A stretch of 64,000 bases of DNA from Spisula solida (taxonomy: Eukaryota; Mollusca; Bivalvia; Venerida; Mactridae), in assembly GCA_947247005.1 (NCBI GenBank), contig OX365950.1, forward strand, positions 9,560,720 through 9,624,719, in the 5' to 3' direction. Numbering within the stretch: position 1 is the first letter of the stretch; every line of letters starts with the position of its first letter. A model generated the notes under the pieces. The model ran no database searches and had not been told where the DNA came from. It saw only the letters and a program-made list of their open reading frames with translations. This document shows, piece by piece, positions 9,981-20,740 of the stretch. Position numbers and translations under genes: made by a program.

Positions 9981-10303
9981 AACCCCTTTCACAATTGTTG
10001 TACAACAGGAGTATGAAGGGTCTACGATGCAAATTTGGGGACTATCGCGCGTCCGTCGCACAACAGACTTAAGAAATTCTTGCATTGTACGACCGACATG
10101 CGGGAAATATCATCGTGGACCCTACGTCGGGTGACTGTCGTAGGTTTGTCCTGCGATGCATCTTAGAGCCGTCTTATGTCCGTCGTGTGACAATTGTGAT
10201 CACTCGACAAAATTACCCTTTCCAGACGTACGTCAGTACACTTATACGTAGATTCGCAAGCGTCGTGCGACGAAGATTTCCTACAACAATTGTGAAAGGG
10301 GTT
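9981..10303. mobile_element. 323-bp MITE with AACCCCTTTCACAATTGTTG ends, CGTCGCACGAC-rich
   Basis: The ends AACCCCTTTCACAATTGTTG and CAACAATTGTGAAAGGGGTT are inverted complements. The interior is unusually rich in CpG and in 'cgtcg', 'gtcgtacg', 'cgtcgtgcg' words, in contrast to the AT-rich surroundings. A larger member of the same family is at 51176-52628. The 87-codon frame inside is not credible. Confidence 0.82.
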
Positions 10304-10995
10304 TTACTGGAAATAAACTATTTTTTCAGCTTAACTCAATATCTGTGATTATAGGACTGACTAGAGATGTGCAGTGTCAACAGTTTATTTTGCAATTTTA
10401 TTTGACCTAAGCTCATAATCTATGTTTAAGACTACAATTTAAAAGGAGCATTTTTTCATAAAAAAGTTGATGTGGCCAGGGGTTGTATCCTTTAAAACTA
10501 GCTGGTGTCCCAAACACTGAATGTTTTCTTGGATAAATTTGTTGATTTGAATTGAAATGAGCAATAACAGTCTTTAATCCAGACTCCAAATTAATAGTAT
10601 TCCCAAGATAAGCTGTCAGAGGAGGAAATATTTATTGCGCAAAATTATGAACACATTAGACTGATAATGCTTTTTTTGTGCTCCACAGTTATTTATAGTT
10701 TATAATGCTAATATTGAGACGTTTTACAAGTTTATAAAGCACATGCATACTATTGATGATCTTATTTAGGCTGATGGTGCTATTTTATAAACAGTAATGC
10801 TGTTTGTTGATGTGTTTTCCTAATTTATATATAATATTGCATTTATTAAAGCTCAGATAGTGCTATTTTATAAACAGTTTTGCTCTGTATTGATGTGTTT
10901 CCTAGTTTATAAAGCACATTTATGTATGATTCTATTTTGGCTGATTGTGCTTTTTCATAAACATTATTGCTGTTTGTTATTTTATAAATGTTATA
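10304..10995. repeat. Spacer with a diverged 'gctattttataaacagt' tandem repeat
   Basis: From about 10660 to 10990 the phrase 'gctgatggtgctattttataaacagtaatgctgtttgttgatgtgttt' recurs about four times in diverged form, with a period near 100 bases. No gene. The short frame at 10860-11147 is a by-product. Confidence 0.5.
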
Positions 10996-11612
10996 CAGTC
11001 AACTCTTGTTATCTGAAACTCGCTTATATCAAATTTTCCGTTATGTTGAAGTTTATTAAAAGTTTATTAAAAGTCCCAATTTTTACCCTTCTTTGTCTAG
11101 ATGAAATCTGGCCACCTATCTTGAAGTTTGCAATAGTATCGCAATAGTTTCCAGCAATACAATAGTATCGCAATGGTACTTTCAGCAATAGCAATACTAT
11201 TGCACTAATAGTAAAAAACGGACTCAATAGTCACCCCTATTCGAGATGCCACCAAACACTAATAATAAAAATAATTGAAAATAGGGGGAAATCCTGGACA
11301 TGGTAAATCCCTTTTTAACCCATACCGTGACTTAGACAGCAAAAGTTGTTCTCGAACTTATTTTGAACTTTCAAATATTTTATTCCGTATGTTATGTTGC
11401 CTTAGCCACACTGTTGAAACCCGAGTCAAGTCAGAATGCCAAACGTGGAGTTTTCTTTAAAAATACGAGGAAATCTCGGACACGATAAAACCCGTGAAAT
11501 CTCATACCGTAACGTCGAACGGAACAAAATGGCTTTCAAACTTATCACGATTTATTTAATGTCAAAGTAATTTTCACGGTCCCGAATTATCAGAGATAAT
11601 GAGAGTTGACTG
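10996..11612. mobile_element. 617-bp pogo/Tigger-like MITE (CAGTCAACTCT ends)
   Basis: The termini CAGTCAACTCTTGTTATCT and its complement 'agataatgagagttgactg' are flanked by TA (10994-10995, 11613-11614). This fits the pogo/Tigger branch of Tc1/mariner. Inside, 11125-11215 holds a short array of 'gcaatagtatcgcaata' words. No transposase. Confidence 0.8.
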
Positions 11613-11615
11613 TAT

Positions 11616-12239
11616 CAATGGGGATAACGTATAGAACGGAAGTGATACCCCTGACGGTTTTTCGAGTGTAAATTTCCTCGCTTCGGTAAGTAAATCTTGA
11701 TTTTTCTTTGTTTTGTAAGACGCGTTCAATGAAATCACCTAGCCCACCGTACCCGGCCCTATCGATACTTGCAGACCCAAGCCCATTTTCCCTTCAAATA
11801 CCTGTGATTAAGGAGAACATTCAATTCTAGTGCGGTTTTGGTTACTGCACCCCTGACGACCCGTCTACATTTTTTCCAATTTCTGCCGATTTGCATGGTG
11901 TGTTGCTGTTTTATGGGGCCAACTTCGTTGTTTAGCTTATTCTAGGTATGCATTTTGCAAAATTAGTTCGACGCAGCCAGGTTATGAGGCAGAATAAACG
12001 AAAGAACCACTATGATACCCCTGACGGTTGCTGTCCCTAACTGATACCCCTGACGCCTCAAAATACTATAATGTTGCAATACGAGACGGTCGGCTCTGTA
12101 AATGTTCAACCACTAACAAATCAAGATTATAATCAATACAGTTATTGCGTAAATGCATGAAGAACTTGCTAAACAATTCCAATAGACAAAAACAGTTGCA
12201 TACATAGATTTGGAATCGTACAGCAAGTCAAGCTGCGTG
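11616..12239 (+). repeat. Left 624-bp inverted arm
   Basis: Carries four CCCCTGACG motifs, three of them preceded by GATA and the other (11850) by 'actgca'. All are in the same orientation, pointing inward. No open frame spans the arm. Confidence 0.92.
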
Positions 12240-12329
12240 ATGACGAATATACACGTGCATATACTTTAAAGTTATACCTAGAAAAATACTTGATGCCAAA
12301 TATGTCTGTATCTGTTTATTTTCAGTTAA

Positions 12330-12493
12330 CAATGAGTAAAAAGAAATCTAATTTAAATACACACAGACCAAAGAAGAAAGATAAACATGACACAAGTAAA
12401 AATAGTCAGCAGGGACGAAAGAGAATGCTTTTTAGGTCTCCCTGTACAAAAATACTTTCTCCGTGTAGAATACCACCAAACATCTGGCAGTAG
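12330..12493 (+). pseudogene. Possible short basic open frame inside the inverted-arm element
   Basis: After an acceptor-like 'tctgtttattttcag' (12311-12325) comes 'ttaacaATGAGTAAAAAG' and a 53-residue frame, MSKKKSNLNTHRPKKKDKH..., ending at TAG. It is Lys/Ser/Arg-rich and resembles the N-terminal part of some nuclear or transposon proteins, but it matches nothing I recognise. It could be a captured first coding exon, a relic of the element's own gene, or chance. Weak evidence. Confidence 0.25.
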
Positions 12494-13891
12494 TTAACTA
12501 CCTTAGTCCTTACTTAAGTATAGAAGAAAATATAAATAAATCCGTAAACTAGTTCCTTGCGTACTTATAGTTCCTAATAGTAAATCGGATTTCAAAAATA
12601 ATTTTAACATTAAAAAATAAATTCAGTTTATACATCATCACACCACATAGCCAATCAAAATGGGTCGCTTTCGATTTCTGTTAAGGAGATCCGAGCTACC
12701 TTGTGCGCATGCGCGAAATTTCAAAATCGTATTAGATAAGAACAAACATGAATTTTAGTTTCAATAATCGCATTTGAATGTTGATTAATGACAATAAACA
12801 TAATTCTATTGCACAAAATATATATTTTTATATTTTTATTTTTTGCACGTATGAAAAGTGCTTGGGGAACGGCAAAGTTGAGAATAATATGGGTTCCCTA
12901 CAATTGTTCAAATGCATATGCTTATGTATAATATGTAGTGCATGGTTTAGTTATATGAAGTAGCCACACTTTGAAATATTTTTAATGAATTTGTTTCATT
13001 ACAATATGCAAATTAGATTAGTTTAATGCACACTTATTCATAATTATTACTTTTTTGATAAATAGCTCATCAAAAAGGCCGATGACCCCTATTTTTTATT
13101 TGAATAAACTGGGTTATGTATTGGAATAAACTGGTGTTCTATTTGATACTGATCTTATGGCCAATCCTATATTAGTTTCCATCGTTATATATTTTTTGAC
13201 GTTCATTTGAAAATCACTTTTTTTGCAAGTGTTTATCATGTTCAAATACTGAATTTGTTCACCAAGCAGCCAGAATTGTGATTTATCTCAATAGGAATGA
13301 CCATTGAACACATAAAATATCATGCATTGCTTAAAAGTAGTTTCATATAGTAAAAATCTTAAAAAGAACAGCATGGTGCCATAAATGCAGGAAATATATA
13401 AAATGAACAAAATACAATGGAATACATTAGAAAGCCATGTATGTCGAAAACGAGCCCAGTGACATGTGATTTTTATGATTTCAATGTTGTTCTAGAAGAT
13501 AGTTCTGTCATTTTAAGATGTTTCAAGGAAAATTCGGTCGTTAGATCAAAGGTGCGCGTACCTTTTTAATTGATATTTTATATGGCAAGTCTTTGTTTTG
13601 CCTGTGTCTGGTTATATAACGTCTATTTTATCAATGAAACAATGTGTAGGAACTTCTTTTAACGGTTTGTTCTACATTGGTAGAGAAGTGTCAGAATCAT
13701 GAGTTCTGATTGGTGGAGCTTCTTAAGTAGTACTTACTGAAGTATCAAGGCGCCCGCACAGCATACAGCATCTTAATAACAACCCATTTACGGTGGTTCC
13801 AATATTCAACTGTGAGCCGTCGAAATTTAGGATTAATAAATAATAAATACGGACTCCTATATAATAATTTGTAATATGAATTGTCATAGCT

Positions 13892-14515
13892 CACATAACT
13901 TGACTTGCTGTACGATTCCAAATCTATGTATGCAACTGTTTTTGTCTATTGGAATTGTTTAGCAAGTTCTTCATGTATTTACGCAATAACTGTGTTGATT
14001 ATAATCTTGATTTGTTAGTGGTTGAACATTTACAGAGCCGACCGTCTCGTATTGCAACATTATAGTATTTTGAGGCGTCAGGGGTATCAGTTAGGGACAG
14101 CAACCGTCAGGGGTATCATAGTGGTTCTTTCGTTAATTCTGCCTCATAACCTGGCTGCATCGAACTAATTTTGCAAAATGCATACCTAGAATAAGCTAAA
14201 CAACGAAGTTGGCCCCATAAAACAGCAACACACCATGCAAATCGGCAGAAATTGGAAAAAATGTAGACGGGTCGTCAGGGGTGCAGTAACCAAAACCGCA
14301 CTAGAATCGAATGTTCTCCTTAATCACAGGTATTTGAAGGGAAAATGGGCTTGGGTCTGCAAGTATCGATAGGGCCGGGTACGGTGGGCTAGGTGATTTC
14401 ATTGAAAGCGTCTTACAAAACAAAGAAAAATCAAGATTTACTTACCGAAGCGAGGAAATTTACACTCGAAAAACCGTCAGGGGTATCACTTCCGTTCTAT
14501 ACGTTATCCCCATTG
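13892..14515 (-). repeat. Right 624-bp inverted arm
   Basis: Exact-length complement of the left arm, with CGTCAGGGG at 14475-14483 and three mirrored positions. The 65-codon frame starting at 14393 runs out of the arm into flanking sequence and is not a gene. Confidence 0.92.
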
Positions 14516-14633
14516 TGTATGTGTGTTGTATTTCATTTGTTTATTGTGTGTTTTTGTGTTGCAAACCACTATAACACTATGATGGCATAATGTGAATGTC
14601 TATAAATCATTGTGGATTAATGACTCCAAACAA

Positions 14634-15412
14634 TCTTCAACCTGTTTTGAGTACCAATCATGAACCTGTTTTGAGTACTCCAAACAATTCTCATCCTGTT
14701 TTAAGTACTCCAAACAATTCTCAACCAGTTTTGAGTACTCCAAACAATCATCATCCAGTTTTGAGTACTCCAAACTATTCTCATCCTGTTTTGAGTACTC
14801 CAAACAATTGTCCACCTGTTTTTAGTACTCCAAACAATCGTCAACCTGTTTTGAGTATTCCAAACATTCATGAACCTGTTTTGAGTACTCCAAACTATTC
14901 TCATCCTGTTTTGAGTACTCCAAACAATCATCATCCAGTTTTTAGTACTCAAACTATTCGCATCCTGTTTTGAGTACTCCAAACAATTGTCCACCTGTTT
15001 TGAGTACTCAAAACAATCGTCAACCTGTTTTGAGGACTCCAAACAATCATGAACCTGTTTCGAGTACTCCAAACAATTCTCGTCCTATTTTGAGTACTCC
15101 AAACAATCGCCCACCTGTTTTGAGTACTCGAAACAATCGTCATCCTGTTTTGAGTACTCCAAACAATCGTCAACCTGTTTTGAGTACTCCAAATAATCAT
15201 CAACCTGTTTTGAGTACTCCAAACAATCATCATCCTGTTTTGAATAATCTTAACAGTGATCATTCTGTAAGTAGTCCAAACAATTCTCATTTTGTTTTGA
15301 GTTCCGGTACTACTAATTTAAAAGATCAATATCCTTTTTGCAGTATACCAAACAACTAGCAGACAGTTTTAAGTACTCCAAACAATAACCATCCTGTTTT
15401 GAATACAAAACC
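14634..15412. repeat. 30-bp minisatellite, about 26 copies
   Basis: The unit is close to 'gtactccaaacaatcatcaacctgttttga' with variation at the central triplets. Because the unit is a multiple of three, several frames on both strands are open (for example PVLSTPNN repeats), but these frames have no start context, splice context or domain. Confidence 0.93.
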
Positions 15413-16015
15413 GTCTGTGACAAATGATACTTTCTGTTAATTTTGTTACTGTGTGTGACAAATGATACTTTCTGTCAATTTCGTTACTGTCTGTGACCAA
15501 TGATCATGATGATACTTTTATTTCTGTCTGTGACCAATGATACTTTTTGTTAATTTATTTTCTTACTGTCTGTTACAAATGATATTTTCTGTTAATTTAT
15601 TTTTCTTACTGTCCGTTATGAATGATACTGTCTGCTAATATTATCAGTTTTGGACAAAATCACAGATTTACACTACTTCCTGTATTCTTTGACAAAATTT
15701 AATGATAGTTTATTTTGTTTCTGTCTCAGCCTGACAAATAATACTTTCAGTTAATATTGTTGATGTCTTTTTGACAAAATATGACTTCCTTTTATCACGG
15801 ATTTACACTATTCTTTGCTTTTATTATGGTTTCTTTGTGACAAATGCGTCTTTCTGTTAATATTGTAACTCTGTGATCTGCTGCTTTCTGTGACAAACTT
15901 ACTATTTTCTGTTACAAATCAAAAGTCACTACTTTTATCTGTTCTTATTGGTACTTTCTGTAACTTTATACTTTCCATGACAAATGATGCTTTTTGTGAC
16001 AATTGTTATATTTTT
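15413..16015. repeat. Diverged 'gtgacaaatgatactttctgttaatt' repeat
   Basis: The phrase 'ctgtgacaaatgatactttctgttaattttgttact' recurs roughly ten times with irregular spacing (about 45-70 bases) and heavy divergence. It lies next to the 30-bp minisatellite but is unrelated in sequence. No gene. Confidence 0.65.
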
Positions 16016-16224
16016 TTCAGGTAAAACTATTAACTTTCTACTACAATTTAGAATCAAGTTTTAGAGACTGTCTCAAAACTGTTATTCTTTAAATAAACTT
16101 GATTCCTAGAAACCATGTTTGTTATACTTACAGCAATAATGTTCTAGACTATTGTTTGTTGACTTGGGTTAAACAAGTGTCTCAACAATTTTTCAGAAAT
16201 AAGTGACGGCCAATACACCTAACC

Positions 16225-16395
16225 AGTGTATCCTAACCTGTACTAACTTACCGTTCTACGAGGAAACAGCCACCTCTCCACATGTGGGGGAAAGAAATCA
16301 ACATTGTTGCACAATGGTCATGGATGGATGTGTGTTCTGCTGCAATTGGGAAACGAACCCATTTCGCCGGGTTACAAACCCAGCTCACCATCGGA
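16225..16395 (-). repeat. tRNA-derived SINE, 'ctccacatgtgg' family
   Basis: Read on the minus strand, it starts 'gtggtccgatggtgagctggg' (A-box like) and 'aaatgggttcgtttccc' (B-box like), then a body containing 'ccacatgtgg'. The same body plus head order is seen at 24878-25022 and 34012-34152, and a headless copy at 28655-28765. Confidence 0.65.
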
Positions 16396-16550
16396 CCACA
16401 GCTGCAGCTCTGCTCTAGGCAAATACCAAATACAACAAGCTGGTGACTCACCAAGTGGCCATATGGGAACGAAACACTTTGGGACTCTTTGCTTCCAAGG
16501 CAGTTGCCTGTTAAACCACTGAACACAGTAGATTGTTACAACAGTCAATA

Positions 16551-16729
16551 CAGTAGAACATAGATGCCTTGAACTTTTATAGCTTTTAATACTCCGGAAA
16601 GCTCGAACAGATTCTTCAATCCCAGCCAAATGATGATGTACTGGTATACAGTAGATGCCTAATGGAACATGTAGATGGTTCAAAGTCCCTGTCTGAAGGC
16701 AGTTAGTTTGAGGCATCGAAGTTCTACTG
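16551..16729. mobile_element. Tigger-like MITE, CAGTAGAAC...GTTCTACTG
   Basis: The left end CAGTAGAACATAGATGCC and right end GAGGCATCGAAGTTCTACTG enclose 179 bp. Same family as 25596-25760 and 34836-35676. Confidence 0.7.
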
Positions 16730-19212
16730 TGCAGAATATACACATTTTAAAATACAGTACTGAGCAACATGGCACAGTATCTGACAATGGAGAAATAACC
16801 AAACTGCAGATGAATTTACCACATTTTATTCACAGAAAAATGATTTGCAACAAAACTGACCATCAAATACAAACATACATGAATACAAAATGTAGATAAC
16901 AGATGCACAATAATGTAATACTATTAGCACTATAGGCTTGATAAAAGTACCATTTCTATCCAACAACATATCTAACTTGATAGATACCGACACTGGATAT
17001 GCATTGCATGACTTTTAACCTTTACTTTTTACAAATACACTGAACGAATTGCATTCTTCTCATTATTATAACTGTATTGTTCTGACTATACAGGGTGTTA
17101 AAAAAGTTTGTTCTCAAAATTTAAATTCATTTTTAATTTATCTGAGCTATGTAATTTGATTTTTTTTATAGAAAGGTAACTGCTTAAACAATCAAGAGAA
17201 AGCCACAGACAAACAGAAATAATCTGCTACTTAAGATAAAACCATGTATGTTGACGATTTATAATGCTTGGATGTTATGAGAAAACGATAACAACACCGG
17301 GTTTTCCATGAAAACTTCTTTTATCAGAATTGATCAATGAAAATTCTTTTTCTTCAATAACTAAACATATTTTAAACAGAATGTCAAGCAAGGCTATATT
17401 TATAAAGCATCTTAGTAGAAAAATTAAGTTTAAATCAGGAAATTCCATTAAGGTTGGCAGCTTACCATAAGCATCAAGACTATTTAGGTTTTACTTAGTT
17501 TTCATGCAATGTTATAAGCTACACTTATTACAAGGGAATCATGAGTTATTCTTTTAATTTATAGGTAATTTTCAATATATAATTATGTGCTGCACATTGT
17601 TTTAAAATTAAGTGAAAATATTTTATTTCTCAACTCAGAAGCTTTGTAAATACCAGCCCTGCATGTCTGTATGTTGTTGAGACTATGTACATTTCATAGA
17701 GTCAAAAAGCATGCAAAACAAGTCATGAAACAATTTTTTTTCAAAACAAAATTGATGACTCTAGAATTATAAATAATCTATACACATTGTCTAATAGTCA
17801 ACAGAAACACTACATGTACATTCGATGAAGCAAAACAGAATGCAATATTTATTATAACCAGGCTTAATGAATTCTCAAACACGGGTCAATAGCCACACAT
17901 TGTATACAACAGATCATTTTAATATATGGCAAGTTTGATGACAACAGTGAAACGCATTAAATGTAAACAGATCTAAGCATGAAGTCCCGTTGTGAAATGT
18001 GTTTGTACTTGCAAAAATTACCACATCACAAGCATATGACGGTAAAAATGCAAGAACCTGGCCATGCAAGAATTACATATCACTCCTATAACACATAGAC
18101 AAAGAACAAGAATAGCGTTATTAACCTAAAGTGCCATAGAAATAACAAACAGTTATAGAATGGCAAACAAACCAACCAAAACTGTCCTGTTCTGTAAACA
18201 AAACAAGCAGGCTAGAATTTTATTGTTCATAAAACAATTATTTGTTCGAAGGCTAAAACAAAATTCATTGAAATGTGTCAAAACTGTCGACAAAAATTAA
18301 ATTTGTTCATATCAAAACTCAATATCATTATCCAATATAGCTTAGCAACGATATATAATAATCTAAATGTACATAAACTCAGAATACAGTTTAATACAAG
18401 ATATCAGTTCTGTCACAAAATACATTTCAAAGTAACATCCAAAATTATTACAAGTAGAGTTGAATCAGAAATTTTGGTGATTTTAAAATTCAAAGTAAAC
18501 TACTTTCTGTTGTTTTAACACCATTGTTCTCTAATAAATTTTAAAGAACTTATCGAATTCGCGAATATAGCAAAAAATTATTCGAGACAATTTCTGATTT
18601 TACAGAAGTTTTCTAATTAATAGCTTGTTCTGTAACAATAATAATGAACGTGGTCAGTTCACTGATTCTCACATATATTGTCCAGTACATTTACACAGCA
18701 TTCAATAAATGCATAACAAATACACATTTATTAAGTAAGTAAAGACTTTATTTAAAGAGGCTTCACATTTGGTTTCCTAATCTTCCATGTGGGCCTCAAC
18801 TACAAAGAACAGAATGTGGTATGACATATAGTGTACACAATTTCTATGTGAGTAATAATGGTAAAAATCTGTATTATTTATTTTCAAGGATGAAATAATG
18901 ACTTTTAATAGGCAACTTAGCATGATTTTTGTTTGCATTTTTTCATAAAACCCAAAATAAACATTAACTTTTCCAACAAATTAAAAATTGCACAAATTAT
19001 ACTGTGCATTTTTTTTTTCATTTTTCTGCAGATATGGTCTAAACAAAGACTTATAAAGATGTTTATCATGTACATACATCCATTCCATGATTGAAAATGA
19101 AGACCTTTGTCGGCCTCTTTTCATTATAAGACTAGTACCTCAGAGTCACTCTACATTGATACCCAGCAATTCATACAAGCAAACACACACACAGCGTGAA
19201 ACAAACACAAGA
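16730..19212. other. AT-rich flank, possible far 3' UTR of gene 2
   Basis: No coding signal. The strand opposite to gene 1 has AATAAA near 16820 (plus-strand 'tttatt'), one of many candidates for gene 2's poly(A) site, but it is 9 kb from the stop codon. About 18725-18800 ('aagtaaagactttatttaaagaggcttcac') resembles a LINE 3' tail on the minus strand. Nothing firm. Confidence 0.4.
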
Positions 19213-19213
19213 T

Positions 19214-19768
19214 ATTGCACAGATCCCGTCATTTAATGTACAGATCCCATCATTCAATGTACAGATCCCGTCATTCAATGTACAGATCCCAACATTCAAT
19301 GTACAGATCTCGTCATTTAATGTACAGATCCCATCATTCAATGTACAGATCCTGTCATTCAATGTACAGATCTCGTCATTTAATGTACAGATCTCGTCAT
19401 TCAATGCGCAGATCCCGACATTCAATGTACAGATCTCGTCATTCAATGTACAGATCCCGACATTCAATGTACAGATCCCGTCATTTAATGTACAGATCCC
19501 GTCATTCAATGTACAGATCCCGACATTCAATGTACAGATTCCGACATTCAATGTACAGATCTCGTCATTCAATGCACAGATCTCGTCATTCAATGCACAT
19601 ATCCCGACATTCAATGTACAGATCCCGACATTCAATGTACAGATCTCGTCATTCAATGCACAGATCCCGACATTCAATGTACAGATCCCGTCATTCAATG
19701 TACAGATCGCGTCATTCAATATACAGGTCCCGTCATTCAATGTACAGATCCCATCGTTCAATGTACTA
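19214..19768. repeat. 21-bp minisatellite, about 26 copies
   Basis: The unit is 'cagatcccgtcattcaatgta', with CCC/CTC and GTC/GAC variants. All three forward frames and one reverse frame are open because the unit is divisible by three and lacks stops, giving spurious 180-217-residue frames. Confidence 0.95.
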
Positions 19769-20623
19769 ACTACAAACACATGTTTAATTTTACTAATAAA
19801 TTCATTTCATTCATACAATGATACAGCTCGGCTTTATTTTGAGGGATAAGTACAGAACTACGACAACACAAACATACCGGTACATGTTTATGCTATAGAC
19901 TCTGTTACCGCAGTCTGGTTACAAACCCTAGGTTGGTTATTTATATATTACTTACATGTACTATACATGTATTTCAATAGAACAGAAACTAACTCTGAGA
20001 TTTGATTTATTACTTGTACTAGAAAGAGTTATGTATCTAAATGATCAGAAAAAGGCATGTTTTGGGAATGGTATCATGAAACATGTTTAGGGAATGGTAT
20101 TTTGAAAATAGTAGTTTGGAAGGCAGGTAAGATAGCGACAGTTAACCATGTGTCATAGGGTGAGACAGGGGTAAAACCCAGGACCCTTCACATACAGGGT
20201 AAAAGTTCTCACACAGCTATCCAGTCACTTACAAACACTCTCTCTCACCCGTTAAAAATGAGCAAGTTGAGACTGTAGAACATGAAACATGTAATATTAT
20301 ATCAGTTCATATATTTACTTAATACTTCACCAGGCAATATTTCACATTGACATTGTCCTTAAGGCTTAACCAATTCTATCATTCTCATTGCTAAAAACAA
20401 GGACTTTACTGACTTAATAACAAACATAATTTCATATATCCCTTACATTCATTTATTTAGCAAAAAAACCATAATTTTTGACAACAAAACTGGCTGACAA
20501 ATAGTTGAACAAGTAACAAATTACAGCTACGAATAAGCAAAAATATGAATTGTACATTACATATAGAGAGAGACAATGATCAATTAATTTACCCTAAACA
20601 ATACATTAATTAATTGTATATAT

Positions 20624-20740
20624 ACATGCATGGGTAAAATTTAGAAATTCTGAAAATCCTAAACAATTTTCCAATTTATGTAGGGAAAAAAGCTGAAGTT
20701 CAGAAAAATTCCTGAAAAAAAACTTTTACACCCGTACATG
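20624..20740. mobile_element. Short MITE, CATGCATGGGTAAAA ends (copy 1)
   Basis: The left 'catgcatgggtaaaat' and right 'acttttacacccgtacatg' are imperfect inverted ends around about 117 bp. The sequence 'gaaaatcctgaaa' recurs inside. Related to 22052-22258. Confidence 0.5.

Larger units (their letters stand above)
11616..14515. mobile_element. 2900-bp element with 624-bp inverted arms and TGTAT target duplication
   Basis: The left arm 11616-12239 and right arm 13892-14515 are inverted copies of equal length with no indels and only about nine mismatches by eye. The ends are CAATGGGGATAACG / CGTTATCCCCATTG. TGTAT flanks both sides (11611-11615 and 14516-14520). Each arm carries CCCCTGACG four times: left at 11648-11656, 11850-11858, 12018-12026, 12047-12055, and mirror positions at right. 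The interior (12240-13891) is AT-rich with no transposase. The left end lies three bases from the end of the pogo-like MITE, so this element arrived later. I cannot name the superfamily. Confidence 0.9.

Noticed and set aside
14596..15359. Open frames of 113-129 codons on both strands (PVLSTPNN repeats)
   Set aside because: Products of a 30-bp minisatellite. Frames are open on both strands, with no domain, splice sites or codon bias.
16820..16830. Poly(A) site of gene 2
   Set aside because: AATAAA on the minus strand is one of many in 9 kb of AT-rich sequence; no independent evidence for this one.
19171..19849. Four overlapping frames of 184-217 codons
   Set aside because: Products of the 21-bp minisatellite, open in all forward frames because the unit lacks stops.
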